From positions 1,054,001 to 1,118,000 of the forward strand of contig NC_090773.1 in assembly GCF_001761485.1 (NCBI RefSeq): 64,000 bases of DNA, written 5' to 3'. The notes beneath the pieces were generated by a model that saw only the letters and a program-made list of their open reading frames with translations, did no database searches and was not told where the DNA came from. The DNA comes from Yarrowia lipolytica. Its lineage: Eukaryota; Ascomycota; Dipodascomycetes; Dipodascales. Both the position numbers and the translations under genes were made by a program. Below, one piece after another: positions 11,834-22,812 of the stretch (the first letter of the stretch is position 1; each line of letters begins with the position of its first letter).

Positions 11834-12802
11834 TTACCTCTCGTAAACACCAACGATTTCGTCCTCCTTGACTACCACGACCCGCTGACCGGGAGGGACT
11901 CCTGCCAGACGGCTCTGGTCCACCTTTTCGAGCTCTTCGAGCCGGATCTGCGTTTCCATCTGGTCTGTGAAACCTGCATCAATCAATCCCAGAATGTTGC
12001 GGGTAGGCACGAGCCAGGTGTTGTCGACCACGACCCACTGGTTGCCGCTGGTGGTTCTCAGCAGTAACATTTCGTTGTGTGAGCTGGTGGAGTAGGAGCA
12101 GACGGACTGCACGGGAGGGAGCTCGTTTTTGAAAGCCTCTCCAATAACTCCTCCGGGGTGGTTACGGCCAAAGGTTCGGTTTCGCTCGGCCTTGTCCAGC
12201 TGGAGAGACTCACAAAGAGCGATGCAAATGGAGTCTCCGACCACAAGACATGCCGTAGTCGAAGTTGTGGGTGCGGCCATTCCGTAAATGTTCTTTTCCT
12301 TGTGGGAATCCGGAACGGGACAGGCGAAGACGGCATGTGACAGGTGGCCTAGAGACGAGTTGGGCTCACAGGTGAGAGTCAGCAGTGTAGCGTCGAGGTG
12401 CGGCAGTAGCTGTTTGAGCTCGGGGGTGTTTCCTGAGGCGGTGATCATCACCACCACGTCTCCGGGCTTGACAATGCCCAGGTCACCATGAAGGGCCTCT
12501 GTAGGGTGCAAGGGAGTGGCATGCATGCCCAACGAGTTCATGGTGGCCGAGAGCTTGCATGCGATCTTGTGGCTCTTGCCCATTCCCGTCAGGACTACCT
12601 TGTTTCCGCCCACCACGGCATTGTGCAGGTATTGGATGCCCTTGGCGAACTGCTGTTGCACCTCGGGGTCTGTATCGTAGAGGTCGGTGATGTGGGCTAT
12701 AGTGGCAGCCTGTGCTCGAAGAACGGTTTGTGCCGAGGCCAGGACGGCGTTGGGTGCAGCCTCGCTGGGTGGGGTGATGGGGGAGAAGGTGTCGAACATC
12801 AT
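11834..12802 (-). CDS. SIS-domain sugar-phosphate isomerase, KpsF/GutQ/KdsD type
   Basis: A 322-residue protein of the KpsF/GutQ/KdsD branch of SIS-domain proteins, which in bacteria interconvert ribulose 5-phosphate and arabinose 5-phosphate. The SIS domain occupies about residues 45-225. The conserved steps are all visible: VLTGMGKSHKIA at 70-81, LHPTEALHGDLG at 98-109, TASGNTPEL at 121-129, APTTSTT at 177-183 and NHPGGVIG at 214-221. Bacterial enzymes then carry two CBS domains; here only about 95 residues follow, so the CBS part is shortened or diverged. The substrate in a fungus, which makes no KDO, is unknown. Likely cytosolic. The gene is transcribed away from a long upstream region that holds an 18-bp palindrome 268 bases before its ATG. 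Confidence 0.85.
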   Translation of the reverse strand: MMFDTFSPITPPSEAAPNAVLASAQTVLRAQAATIAHITDLYDTDPEVQQQFAKGIQYLHNAVVGGNKVVLTGMGKSHKIACKLSATMNSLGMHATPLHPTEALHGDLGIVKPGDVVVMITASGNTPELKQLLPHLDATLLTLTCEPNSSLGHLSHAVFACPVPDSHKEKNIYGMAAPTTSTTACLVVGDSICIALCESLQLDKAERNRTFGRNHPGGVIGEAFKNELPPVQSVCSYSTSSHNEMLLLRTTSGNQWVVVDNTWLVPTRNILGLIDAGFTDQMETQIRLEELEKVDQSRLAGVPPGQRVVVVKEDEIVGVYER

Positions 12803-13069
12803 GTTGGGCCCTCTTGCGGGTTGGATGAGTGGTGGAGAGGAGTATAAGAGAGCGTTTTGGATCCTTTCCCTTTTAGGATCCGTTAGGAGAAGCGGTGTTG
12901 GAGTCCGAGGAAGGTTAAACAGGAGGCTTAAAATCGATAAAACTCTGTTGGTAAGCTAATGACCAACTGATTGTGACAAAAGCAGCGACACGTCGGGGTC
13001 TGTGCAGGGCTAAATATGCCGACAGCCAAGCCACACCCACTGTCGACGCGTTGCCAGCAGACGTGGGCC

Positions 13070-13087
13070 CTTTCCGAGCTCGGAAAG
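13070..13087. promoter_or_regulatory. 18-bp perfect palindrome with CCG-N4-CGG core
   Basis: CTTTCCGAGCTCGGAAAG reads identically on both strands. Its core CCG-AGCT-CGG is an everted CGG repeat with a 4-base gap, the arrangement bound by the Leu3 class of Zn2Cys6 factors. It lies 268 bases upstream of the SIS-domain gene. Binding is inferred from sequence only. Confidence 0.45.
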
Positions 13088-14790
13088 TGGACCTTCAGAT
13101 AGGTTGCTATTCTGGTACCTACGTATACCTACTATTCATGCTGCTCTTTACATCTTTTGTCAATTGTACTGTAACGTGCATGCAGCTCTTTTTCCTACAA
13201 GCAGAAATTTATGCGCCACACAACATTGCCACCGGGGACTGATAACCAGGAAAGGAAAGAGCTTTGAGCATCGGGGTTGAAGGAGGAGAAGGCGGTGGAC
13301 AATACCGGTGGATTATTTGGTTTTTGTTGTCGTCCATCGGCCTGAGCATGACGTAATGGTGTTGTTTGGGTGTTTACGATCACCACTCGTCTCCTTCTAC
13401 TGCTGCTTTCTGCTACATCCGTTTTACCGTCGGAACTGTCATACTCTCGTTCTTTCGACTCATCTGGGCCTGACGGTGCAGGGAGAAGGCCAGTCCAATG
13501 GCATCGACAGGACGTGGAGGTGGGTATATGAGACGTTTTGAGGATCAGGAAAGACGTGAATCAATTCGTCGCGCGTGGTTCCACAGCTTCCAATGGTTCA
13601 TTAGGCCATGCGATGCCGTTCCCACGCCTACCCTTGAACACAGCTACACCCCCAGTTTATCGAATAAAACAGGTGCACACAGGGTTGTAGGTTTAGAACA
13701 AACTCTGATACCGAAAAACAATTGGAGACGATGGTTAGCGCCGTTTTACCCGGCCCAGAGACGCCATTGACGGAGAGGATAAGAGTCCAAATGCGTTTCT
13801 ACAGTGGCAGTATCTGATCTAGGCCGCTTTGGGGCCTGCATCAGCCCCACAACAGCCCCTCAGACGGCTCCTCTCCATCCCCATCTCAGCCACGAAACTT
13901 AGACCAATCACCAGGTTTAATCACGAGCTACATGCGTGTATTCTGCGAAGCCACTTTTCCAGCCCAGCGGTCTAAGAGAGGGAGTCCAATGTTGGCGTGT
14001 GCCACTTGGCATTCAGATACATGACAGGAGGAGGCCCGGGTCGAGTGCTGTGTGACACTTTGATGACATGTTGCTCGCTGGAGGGGGTAGGTGGTGAGTC
14101 TCGCTAGGGTTGCTTTGGCGACAGCAAACGGCTCCAAGTCAATTGTACGCCTACTTGCTCGCATATTTGCTCGTCATTGTCTTGTCTCTGTTTCTTGTTC
14201 GTTCCGATTATTGTTCTTTGGTCAGTGATTATTCAACGGCGAGTCGCAACTTTAGCCGCGACAAGAACGAAGGATGACGAAGAGTAACCAAGCCGTACAG
14301 TATACTGTATTGTTAATTGTGACTGTAATTAGCTAAGGTCCATCTTATCCATCTGCGTGTTGACCGAAGGATGACAACAACCGGTCATGTGACTAGACGA
14401 AATCTCGGTTATCGTTGGAAGCAGTAATGCGCATCCACCACCCTGAGGGCCTGGGACCTGGATTTCGGTATGCAGAACGGTTAATGCGGATAAAAAAATC
14501 CGACCACCAACTGAACTGTACATACAGTATCGCTCTGCACAGCCCAACGTGGCGTAGCTGTCATGAGATGGAGATGGAGGAGACACTGTCTGCTTGAGAC
14601 ACTCGCGTGAGGAATTGGAGCACTGATATCATAGGATAGACCACGTCTACATTGTACGCCTGTTGTGGACAAGTACTCTAACACTCTCTGGATAGTCTTC
14701 GGCCCTTCGCTTACATGTTCTTCACCTCGATCGTGCCTGTGCGGGGGCCTGAGACAGGGCTAGGGCAAGTCTAGACCACTGTTAGGAGTG

Positions 14791-14814
14791 CGAGAGAGAG
14801 AGAGAGAGAGAGAG
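14791..14814. repeat. (GA)n microsatellite
   Basis: About eleven to twelve GA units, about 530 bases before the annexin start. Probably length-polymorphic. Confidence 0.85.
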
Positions 14815-15341
14815 TGCTGGTGAAATGACGTCATACAGATGAACTAGACCGGCAGCAGATACAGGGTCTGAAATGTCGTACTCGTACTCGTACTTGTACA
14901 GCCTCGCAGTTGTCAGCCTCGCACTATAATGGGCCCTTAATTGCCATGTCTATCCTGACACTTCCTGAGAGAGCTCTAATACTTGTATCAGACTCAACCC
15001 CGCACACGTGGCCTGACAACAAGACGTGAAAATACGAATGAATACGTGGTAATGATCGAATTGGGCGGCCGTCCCAATGACGAAAATGAAATAGCCAACA
15101 AACACGCCCCGTCTACACTGCTTGTACCGTACTCGTACAGCCCTAGTCACCTGTTGCTCCGCCCCCAAAGTGATCTGGGCCCCCGAAATTTCTATTTTGA
15201 GCCGCATTGCACATGCATCTCCAGACGGGGTTAACTCGCAGTCTGTAATATTTCATGTCCACCTCATAAACAACCGTTTGCGACTCAATTGAACGACAAA
15301 CAACTTCGAATCACATCACAAACACACACAAACACACACAA

Positions 15342-16673
15342 ATGAGCTACAATCAAGGATACAACCAGGGGGGCTACAATCAGGGACCCCCTCAGGGCTA
15401 CAACCAAGGAGGATACAACCAAGGCCCTCCTCCCCAAAGTTATAACCAGCCTCCCCAGGGCTACAATCAGGGCCCTCCTCAGCATGGAGGATACAATCAG
15501 GGCGGTTACAACCAGGGAGGGTATAACCAAGGGCCTCCTCAGCACGGAGGGTACAACCAGGGACCTCCTCAGCATGGAGGATACAACCAGGGACCTCCCC
15601 AGCATGGAGGATACAACCAGGGACCTCCTCAGCATCAGCAGGGTGGATACCAGCAGGGAGGCTACGGTGGAGCCCCCCCTCCTCAACATGGAGGCTATGG
15701 TGGTGCTCCTCCTCCCCAGCAGTTCAACCAGGGACCCCCTCCCCAGCATAACCCTCCCTATGATCCCTCTAATGACGCCTCTGTGCTCTACCATGCCATG
15801 AAGGGCTGGGGTACCGATGAGAAGAAGCTGATCCAGGTTATGGGTTCTCTCAAGGCCTACCAGGTGGCTCCTCTCAACAACTTTTATCGACAAAAGTACG
15901 GCAAGACGCTACAGAAGCACTTGACATCGGAAACCAGTGGCGACTTCCAGTTTGCCCTCGAGGCTCTCTGCTACACTCCCCCAGAGTTTGACGCCTTTTG
16001 TGTGCACCACGCTGTCCGGGGACTGGGGACCAAGGAGAACTGGCTCGACGAGATTCTGTTGTGCCGATCCAACTACGAAATGCAGCAGATCAAAAACGCA
16101 TACCAGTTCCTCTTCAAGAAGGACATGGTCCAGGACGTGCTCAGCGACCTCTCGTTCAAGACCAAGCAGATGTTTGAGATTGTGCTCAACCGACAGGACA
16201 TCAACCGACCCGTGGACCCCAATCGAGTTCAGCAGGACGTCTACGAGCTGCACAAGGCCTTCAAGGGATTGGGTACTGATGAGGTCCAGGTCATGGGAAT
16301 TCTCTGCAACCGAAGCCAGGCAGAGGTGGCAGCCATCAACGCCCAGTTCCACGCCACCTACGCTAAGCGACTGGTACATGCCCTGGAGTCCGAGTTCTCG
16401 GGCCACATGGAGAACGCTCTGACCTTCATTGTCAAGTACTCTACAGACAAGTACCAGTGTCAGGCTGAGTACTTGGAGAAGGCCATGGCGGGCCCTGGGA
16501 CCGATGAGCGTGCTCTTACTAACCGAATCGTGCGTCTCCACTGGGACCAGCAGGGCAAGCCCCAGGTGATGCGTGCCTACCAGAACGTGTACAAACGAGA
16601 TCTGGTTTCTCGAGTCAAGGGCGAGACCTCTGGTGATTACGAGCGACTGCTGGTTGCTCTTCTGCAGAATTAA
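15342..16673 (+). CDS. Annexin with YNQGPPQ-repeat N-terminus
   Basis: A 443-residue annexin, a family that binds acidic phospholipid membranes in a calcium-dependent way. Residues 1-140 are a low-complexity tail built from YNQG, GGYNQGPPQH and GGAPPPQ units, with nearly identical ten-residue copies between about 47 and 98. Residues 141-443 hold four annexin repeats, whose GxGT calcium loops are seen at 154-160 (KGWGTDE), 226-232 (RGLGTKE), 308-314 (KGLGTDE) and 383-389 (AGPGTDE). Capping acidic residues about 40 positions later are clear in repeats 1 and 4 (ETSGD) and weaker in repeat 2. The tail resembles those of annexin A7/A11 and of filamentous-fungal annexins. No signal peptide is present. 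The gene has no intron and lies tail-to-tail with the next gene, 264 bases apart. Saccharomyces has no annexin. Confidence 0.95.
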   Translation: MSYNQGYNQGGYNQGPPQGYNQGGYNQGPPPQSYNQPPQGYNQGPPQHGGYNQGGYNQGGYNQGPPQHGGYNQGPPQHGGYNQGPPQHGGYNQGPPQHQQGGYQQGGYGGAPPPQHGGYGGAPPPQQFNQGPPPQHNPPYDPSNDASVLYHAMKGWGTDEKKLIQVMGSLKAYQVAPLNNFYRQKYGKTLQKHLTSETSGDFQFALEALCYTPPEFDAFCVHHAVRGLGTKENWLDEILLCRSNYEMQQIKNAYQFLFKKDMVQDVLSDLSFKTKQMFEIVLNRQDINRPVDPNRVQQDVYELHKAFKGLGTDEVQVMGILCNRSQAEVAAINAQFHATYAKRLVHALESEFSGHMENALTFIVKYSTDKYQCQAEYLEKAMAGPGTDERALTNRIVRLHWDQQGKPQVMRAYQNVYKRDLVSRVKGETSGDYERLLVALLQN

Positions 16674-16937
16674 GTAGCATGAGAAGTGTAATGAGGATGT
16701 TGGATGGAAACGTGAATATGACGGGTAATGAATAGTAAGGTATTATACAGGTTATGACGGAGTATCGTAGTGTAGTGATAAATATGGAGCAGTATTTGTA
16801 GTCAAATGTTGGAGTAAGTAATGGTGAGGAAAAACCTCAGCGCAATGGTTACATTCCTGGTACAGTACATACACTGATGGCAATAAATCATAAGTCATAT
16901 TCAATATATAAGTGGGGGGCCCAGCCTCCCTGGTAGT

Positions 16938-18107
16938 CTAATTAATGACAAAGTCATTCTCTGCGGTGAAAATGTTCATTCCGTAGGGGTCTTTTCGTCG
17001 TCCCTCGATGATGGGCTTGAGGCCCTTGTTGAAATTGAGGATGCACACAACGGACAGAGCTATGGTGGCGGTCACCAGAAACAGAGTGATGGCTGCAAAG
17101 ATGGTAAGTGACTTGCGAACCGCCTCGTACTTGTATTCCTGGGCAGGGTCGTAAATGCGCACAAGCTTGAAGATGAAGTATGCCATGCCGGCAAGAAGGA
17201 AGAACTGCATGACCAGCATGCCGATTTTGTTTTCCTTCTTGACGAACAGAGACAGCAGAAAGAGAAAGACAATGGTGAGCGGCACGACAGCGATTGTCAG
17301 GCCAAACTCCACATCCTTAACGTTGAGTACGACCACGATGAACTGGACAGTGAAGCCCAGGAAGAAGAAGAAGTCGAACTTCAAGATGGACATGAAAATT
17401 TCGTACTGCATCCATCGTCGTCTCATGACGAGATCCGCTCCCACGTTTCGGTAGGTGATCCAGCCTAGCTCAGCCTTGAGCTTGAAGGCACAGATACACA
17501 CTATGATGAACGCCAGTCCAATGACACAGGGTACAGCGACTAGGAAGGCCTTGATGAGAGCCCAGCTCGTGGAGTCAAAAGCGGATCTTTCTGTGAGATC
17601 ATTTATGGCTGTGTACATTTGGTCGTAGGCAATAGCTCCATAGACAACCAGCAGAGCCATGAAAACGCAGATGCCGTAAATCTCCATGATGTTTTGTTTC
17701 CATAGCGACAGGTAAGACAGAATGCAGACGAATATCTCAGCGAAAATGTACAGCGCCAGGTAGACGGCAATGGATCGCGAGTTTGACGATGACGGAATGT
17801 CCTTGTTGAGGTTCTTTTGAAACTGGGCGAAAATGAAGCCCTCGAAAGCCAACACTATGAGCGCCTGTACAAGGATGGTAGCGAAGAAGATTTTGGCGAA
17901 CCGCGAAACCAGCAATTTTTCGACCCTGGACTGCTCCTTGGCAGCAGGGGCGTATCGTGGATCAAGTCGTTCCGAGTGATAGTATTCGTTGAGGGACAGA
18001 GGCCGTTCCATCAGGACCAAATCATCTTTAGTGGAGGAGACAGCATCGTATGACGTTTCGTACGTGTCGAACCGCTCTATGGACTGTTCATAGGACCTGC
18101 CAAGCAT
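16938..18107 (-). CDS. UPF0658 Golgi-type multispan membrane protein
   Basis: A 389-residue polytopic membrane protein resembling the fungal UPF0658 family, named after a Schizosaccharomyces pombe Golgi protein. About eight hydrophobic spans are visible, near residues 72-94, 112-134, 143-160, 184-207, 244-262, 269-288, 296-315 and 332-358. A charged, probably cytosolic N-terminus of 70 residues precedes them. The loop around 213-237 (aromatic and arginine-rich, with WITYRNVGADLV) is the kind of segment conserved in this family. There is no signal peptide, and the biochemical function is unknown. The family call rests on memory of the pattern. It could instead be placed by others simply as a fungal membrane protein of unknown function. 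Confidence 0.75.
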   Translation of the reverse strand: MLGRSYEQSIERFDTYETSYDAVSSTKDDLVLMERPLSLNEYYHSERLDPRYAPAAKEQSRVEKLLVSRFAKIFFATILVQALIVLAFEGFIFAQFQKNLNKDIPSSSNSRSIAVYLALYIFAEIFVCILSYLSLWKQNIMEIYGICVFMALLVVYGAIAYDQMYTAINDLTERSAFDSTSWALIKAFLVAVPCVIGLAFIIVCICAFKLKAELGWITYRNVGADLVMRRRWMQYEIFMSILKFDFFFFLGFTVQFIVVVLNVKDVEFGLTIAVVPLTIVFLFLLSLFVKKENKIGMLVMQFFLLAGMAYFIFKLVRIYDPAQEYKYEAVRKSLTIFAAITLFLVTATIALSVVCILNFNKGLKPIIEGRRKDPYGMNIFTAENDFVIN

Positions 18108-21100
18108 TGTTTCGATTGACAGCTGAGGGGGGAAAGTGTTGTGAAAGAGGCTGATGGGCCCTATAAGGAGGGTGGGGGTTGAACGAGTGAATGAAAGAGA
18201 GAAAGGTGTAATGAGTTCTCCAAGTGGCTAATAAGGGTATAATATCCAAGCCTATAATCCAGATTGGTAGCTACTAGTAGCCTAGATGGTGACAATTCTG
18301 CTGGGCTTAGATGGGTCTTTTTGATTTGACGCGGCTGATTTGACGTAATTTTGTCCAAGCTCAATTTTGCCGGACCGTGGGCGAAAGGCGGAGATGTCCA
18401 AAGGTTGGAGTGTAGTGTCGATGAAGAGCCTGCTCTTTTAATTGCCACTGGTTGTGCACTTGTACTTTGAATATTAATAATTTCGATTTCGGAGGTGTGC
18501 AGTGCTTCGAAGTCGGCTTTCAAGTGTTGCAGATGGTGTTCAAATGTGCCAGGTCGCAGGTTGAGAAGAGGGAAAGAGGTCGAACACAGTGACGGAAAAT
18601 CTTGATCGGGAACGGGCGTCCGGCTAAGTAGCACAAAATTACAGGACGGGTACGGGTTCACTCAACTTGGGGTGTGGAAACTATGCGTTTCAGCCGTGCA
18701 TGGGGAAAAGAGTGTTTCAGGGGTATAGGATTGGAATGTAGGATACGAGAGCAAGGGGGGATGGGTGTTTTGAGACGAGTTTTGAGAGAATTTCAAAGTG
18801 GTTTTTTTAAAACAGAATGCGGTCGTCAGGCAAATGGATTAATGTGAAAAAATTATCACTTTTAAAACTCATTTCATCGAAATTTGCTCTTGCCCATATT
18901 TCGGTTCTGCTATGAGACGCGCTAGTCGCACATGGCTAATCTTGGCACGCAGATCAGGGGACTCGTTTCAGGATTTGGATTTGACAGTGTCTTAACTGAG
19001 TCTTCGAGTCGTTGGGATTACATCACGTATTCTACTCGAAATGGGTGCCAGAACAGAGTATTTCAAGCAACTTTTCTGAAGACGGGGCTGCGTTGAATTC
19101 CAAATTCAAGGCAACATCCATTTCATCCTCGCTTGCCCGTGCTTCCCTTCCACCCTGCAGTGGGGACAATGCACCAGTGCATGGACACCGGAGGAGAAGC
19201 GCGAAGGAAGACGCTTCATACTTGTCGGTGGGGTCGAGTAGAAGCACTTGTACAACTGCTGTGTTCGTATGTATTGTGCTCGGGACCCCATCGTGAGTTA
19301 TACACCCCTGTGGCTTTTGTCCTTACAGAGGGCTCATAGTGGCAGATTTACTTGAGCAAAGTGAGAGACGGGGAAATCTCTCATCCGAAAATCCAGCTGA
19401 AAACTATTGGGTTCTCACACGACTTGAGTGTAAAGAAAAAGTAACGAAAAAAGTCCATCTTGCGCTCTGATGCTCTCGTTCTCCCCCCACGTGCTTCCAA
19501 GGTTGAGTTCGACGTGGGAGAGTGTAACAGTCTGCAATATTGGGCAAGAAAAAGAAAGCACTTGCACGGTTTCTGCAAATGTGATTAATGGTGGTGACAA
19601 TATCGAGAGACGATATAACCAGTCCATTGTTACCAACTATTCTATTGACGGAATTCTCTCGGCCTATAGTACTTATCGGTCTAGACCCTTGTTCATATCC
19701 ACGCAATAATAGCGACAGAGCGCAGAAGGAAGAGCATAGGACGAAGAGCGATTATCGCTGTCTCTTCGCTTAAGTTAGCGGTGCTGAAAGTGGGAAATAT
19801 TAATTATACCCCCAAATTTTCTATCATAACAATCTTTCATTATTCCCTGGAGCCTAGCTGACCCGTTGGTAGCCATATCGATGGCCTAATAGAACGTTTG
19901 CAATATTAGAGGAGGTAAATGGGTACCAGATAGTCGATCTTGAGAGCGTGTCCCGATTAAGACCGATGACTACATAGACTGTCTTCCACCCGCACAGCCA
20001 GTCGGCCCAAGTTCTCCAATGTAGCACTGCAACCTTCTCAAACGATGTTCAAACGGTTATACATAAATGGAATCTCTCAGGCCCAAGGTGACATTGGCCA
20101 TTGCACCGGCCGTCCTTTACCAGACGCCAGATTGTTCGGGTGTGAGTCTCGAGGTTCATGGCTGGGCACCAGCTGGGTACCACGCCAGTACTCGTACTGT
20201 ACTCCAAGTACTTGTAATTGCTTAGAAGTGTACGGTACACACTTGATAGTGCTTCAGCGGAACATCTATAGAGTATAGACGAGACTATAGAGATGACCAC
20301 GTTGGAGCCATTCAACCTGATCTGGGTTCTTCAGAGAGTGGAAGTCCTTTGAGCGGTTTAACCCGAACCTGCATTCTAAGTTGTAGTAGCCTGAGCCGTG
20401 TGTGTTGTATAAAGCAAGAGAAACGAGTTTATAACCGTCATTATCGAGGAATCATTGCAATACCGAACAATTCGATCTCTACAATAATATTCCGGGGTCT
20501 TGCGACGCACGGCTATCGACCATTGGTGTGCCACAATTTACGGCAGCCTCTGGCCCCAGCCTTGTACAAGTACAATGATGTACAATGATGCCCTTTTGTC
20601 AGGCAGCAATATTACCTGGTTTCTTTATTCACCCCAAGTAAAGTCCAAAGGTAGATTGAGATGGACACAACCTCAAGACCAAATTCAGATGGACATTGAG
20701 ATATCGACCAAAGCTAATGCACAGTTGCCGTTACCGCCAGATGACTCAATTGGAGTCGCCTTAGACGAAAATCGTCGTGTGTGACTTGTAATTCAAAACA
20801 GATGCAAAAGCCGCTTCACAGGCTCCATCTATACTCGGAAAGATACGGATTTGACCCCATGGTAGAGGCGTCCGGTCAAGAGTCCGAAAGTTCCACGGGG
20901 TTATCTCGAACCCTGTCTGAAGATCAACAGGCGTATCAGAGTGCGAAGACAGAGTCGGATGTAGAGGTAAGTGGTATTTCTACTCTTCAAAGTATCGTAG
21001 TAAGTAATACAAAGCCGCCGGACCCACCAAGCTACCATCATCGTATATCTCCTACCAATACATGTCGTCTGATGGAATAGTTATCTACAATACAAGAGAG

Positions 21101-22812
21101 GAAATGGAATACAAGGGGAGTCAACTATCGCCCCCTCGGCTTGAAGGATATGACAACTGCACGATCGATTGATAACAACTTGGCGTAAATATTCACCATC
21201 ACTTGGCGCTTGGTGCTTGTAATTGGATTGCCAAGCCTGTTCATTCCATGACCTCATGGGTATCTTCAAACAGTCCACCGGGCCTAAGAAGAACTCCGGG
21301 GAGTCCCGTGGAGCTTTCCAGGAGTTCTGGCAGCACATGGGTGAATCAGGGTCTGCATCTACGGAGCATAGAGATGGTAATCAGACTCAACAGGCTAACG
21401 GCCATGACTCAAGCCAGCACGTGTGCCGCGGAACGAGCTCATTTTCCACGGAGTCGTCTCAACCGCATCTACCGCGCTGGGTCTGACTCCAGACTTGACT
21501 CCAGACAGGAATCATCTGAGTCTCTTGGCCGTTATGCGAGACATTACGAAACAGCGGCCAGCAAGCAGGGTCCTTGTTGCTCGGCCTTGTCAGTTACGGT
21601 ATAGTTCGGAGGTCTAATAAAGTCCGCGACTGAAGACTTGCAATCTTCCCACCAGCACAGACCATAACTTTCAGGCTGATTGAGAGTGGCAGTCTACATC
21701 CTGTGTACCCTTGGCACTGGGCTAGACTGATGAACCAGACATTAGATCGAACCACTCCACACACTAGATCGCATTTCTCCGCCAAGAATGGGTTCATCGT
21801 GTTGATTTCATGTATCTGCAGACATCTGCGTACCGCATGTACATTCAAACGTACCTCCCCCCTTGTGAACCTGTCCATCAATACAGTCAATGGTACGAGG
21901 TGGGGAGGAATACTTGCACATCGCACATGTCCCGGTGAGCCTAACAATGGCCATACACAAAGGAACTGAATCGACAAAGAGCCAGCCCGATAACTTGTGT
22001 ATATTCTTTTTCCTTTTTTTCCTTTTTTTTTGTTTTGTTTCTTTCGGTCCTTCCATTTATCGGCGTATCCTATTTTTCGTCCATCCATATACACTTTTTC
22101 AGCTTTTCTTTTAATGGCTTTTTTGGTGCCTATGGTTCATCTCTTTCACTCCCATCACCGCCCAGCGGCAGCCAATGACAAAACCTGGCATGGACAACGT
22201 GGGGCCATTTGGGTTTGAAAACCATCAGAGTTAGCCTTGTGCTAGCTCAATATCGGTGTGCACGAGCCCAACCACTTCAATAGCGGAACTTCATCTTTCG
22301 ACAGGACTGTCTGTCTTAGGTTTAGACACTTTGAGCCATCATCTCTTTGCATCCAGGTACCCACGTGTGTGAATGACAAGAGATGCAGAGCTCCACGGAA
22401 ATTGGGTTCTTTTACATGCCCAAAAGAAGAAACGGGGGCACATGTGGGGGGCCGACACGGCCTTCTTGAAGGTGCCCAGACCAACCCCATTAATATATGA
22501 CCGCCCAGGTCTTGTCATGCCTCGTATAGTCGAGCCGAGAACAACCGGTAGCCGAACCTCCTTATCCCCCGTTGGCAACGGTCAAATTATTTTAGAGTTG
22601 AGACTTTGCCAAAGCCAATCCTGCCGTAAGCTTCGCTTAGACTGTGCTGTCTGCATGATCATGCATCCAAACCGCTTGAGACGCGCCGTGCTGAAATCGT
22701 CTGAAAGAGCTGCTGAGACCCTGATTTGGCAGTCTATAAGAAGACGGCCAGATCTCGCTACTGTCGCCCCATCAAACAGCAAGGAAAAGCGTCCTGACCA
22801 CCAGCCCCCAAA
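18108..22812. other. Long gene-poor region (4.7 kb)
   Basis: The longest stretch without a supported gene. A 166-codon open frame on the minus strand (18161-18661) lies directly upstream of the UPF0658 gene and matches nothing I know. Several short frames between 19012 and 21604 overlap in different frames. The segment 20640-21080 has a protein-like composition in pieces, but no family is recognisable and no intron plan joins them. TACTTGTA-type motifs occur near 19245, 20209-20216 and 20563-20575. A pyrimidine-rich run at 22005-22035 and a TATA-like tctataag near 22733 precede the transporter gene. Confidence 0.5.

Larger units (their letters stand above)
12803..15341. other. Divergent spacer between SIS gene and annexin gene
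   Basis: 2.5 kb of intergenic DNA serving two divergent promoters. It contains the 18-bp palindrome at 13070-13087, a (GA)n tract at 14791-14814 and TACTTGTA/GTACTCGTAC motifs at 14880-14898 and near 15120-15138. The frame at 13498-13770 (90 codons) begins with an ATG but has no family match and unbiased codon use, so I do not call it. Confidence 0.6.

Noticed and set aside
18161-18661. 166-codon minus-strand frame upstream of the UPF0658 gene
   Set aside because: It lies in the promoter of that gene, has no domain and no codon bias, and its proline- and serine-rich product fits chance.
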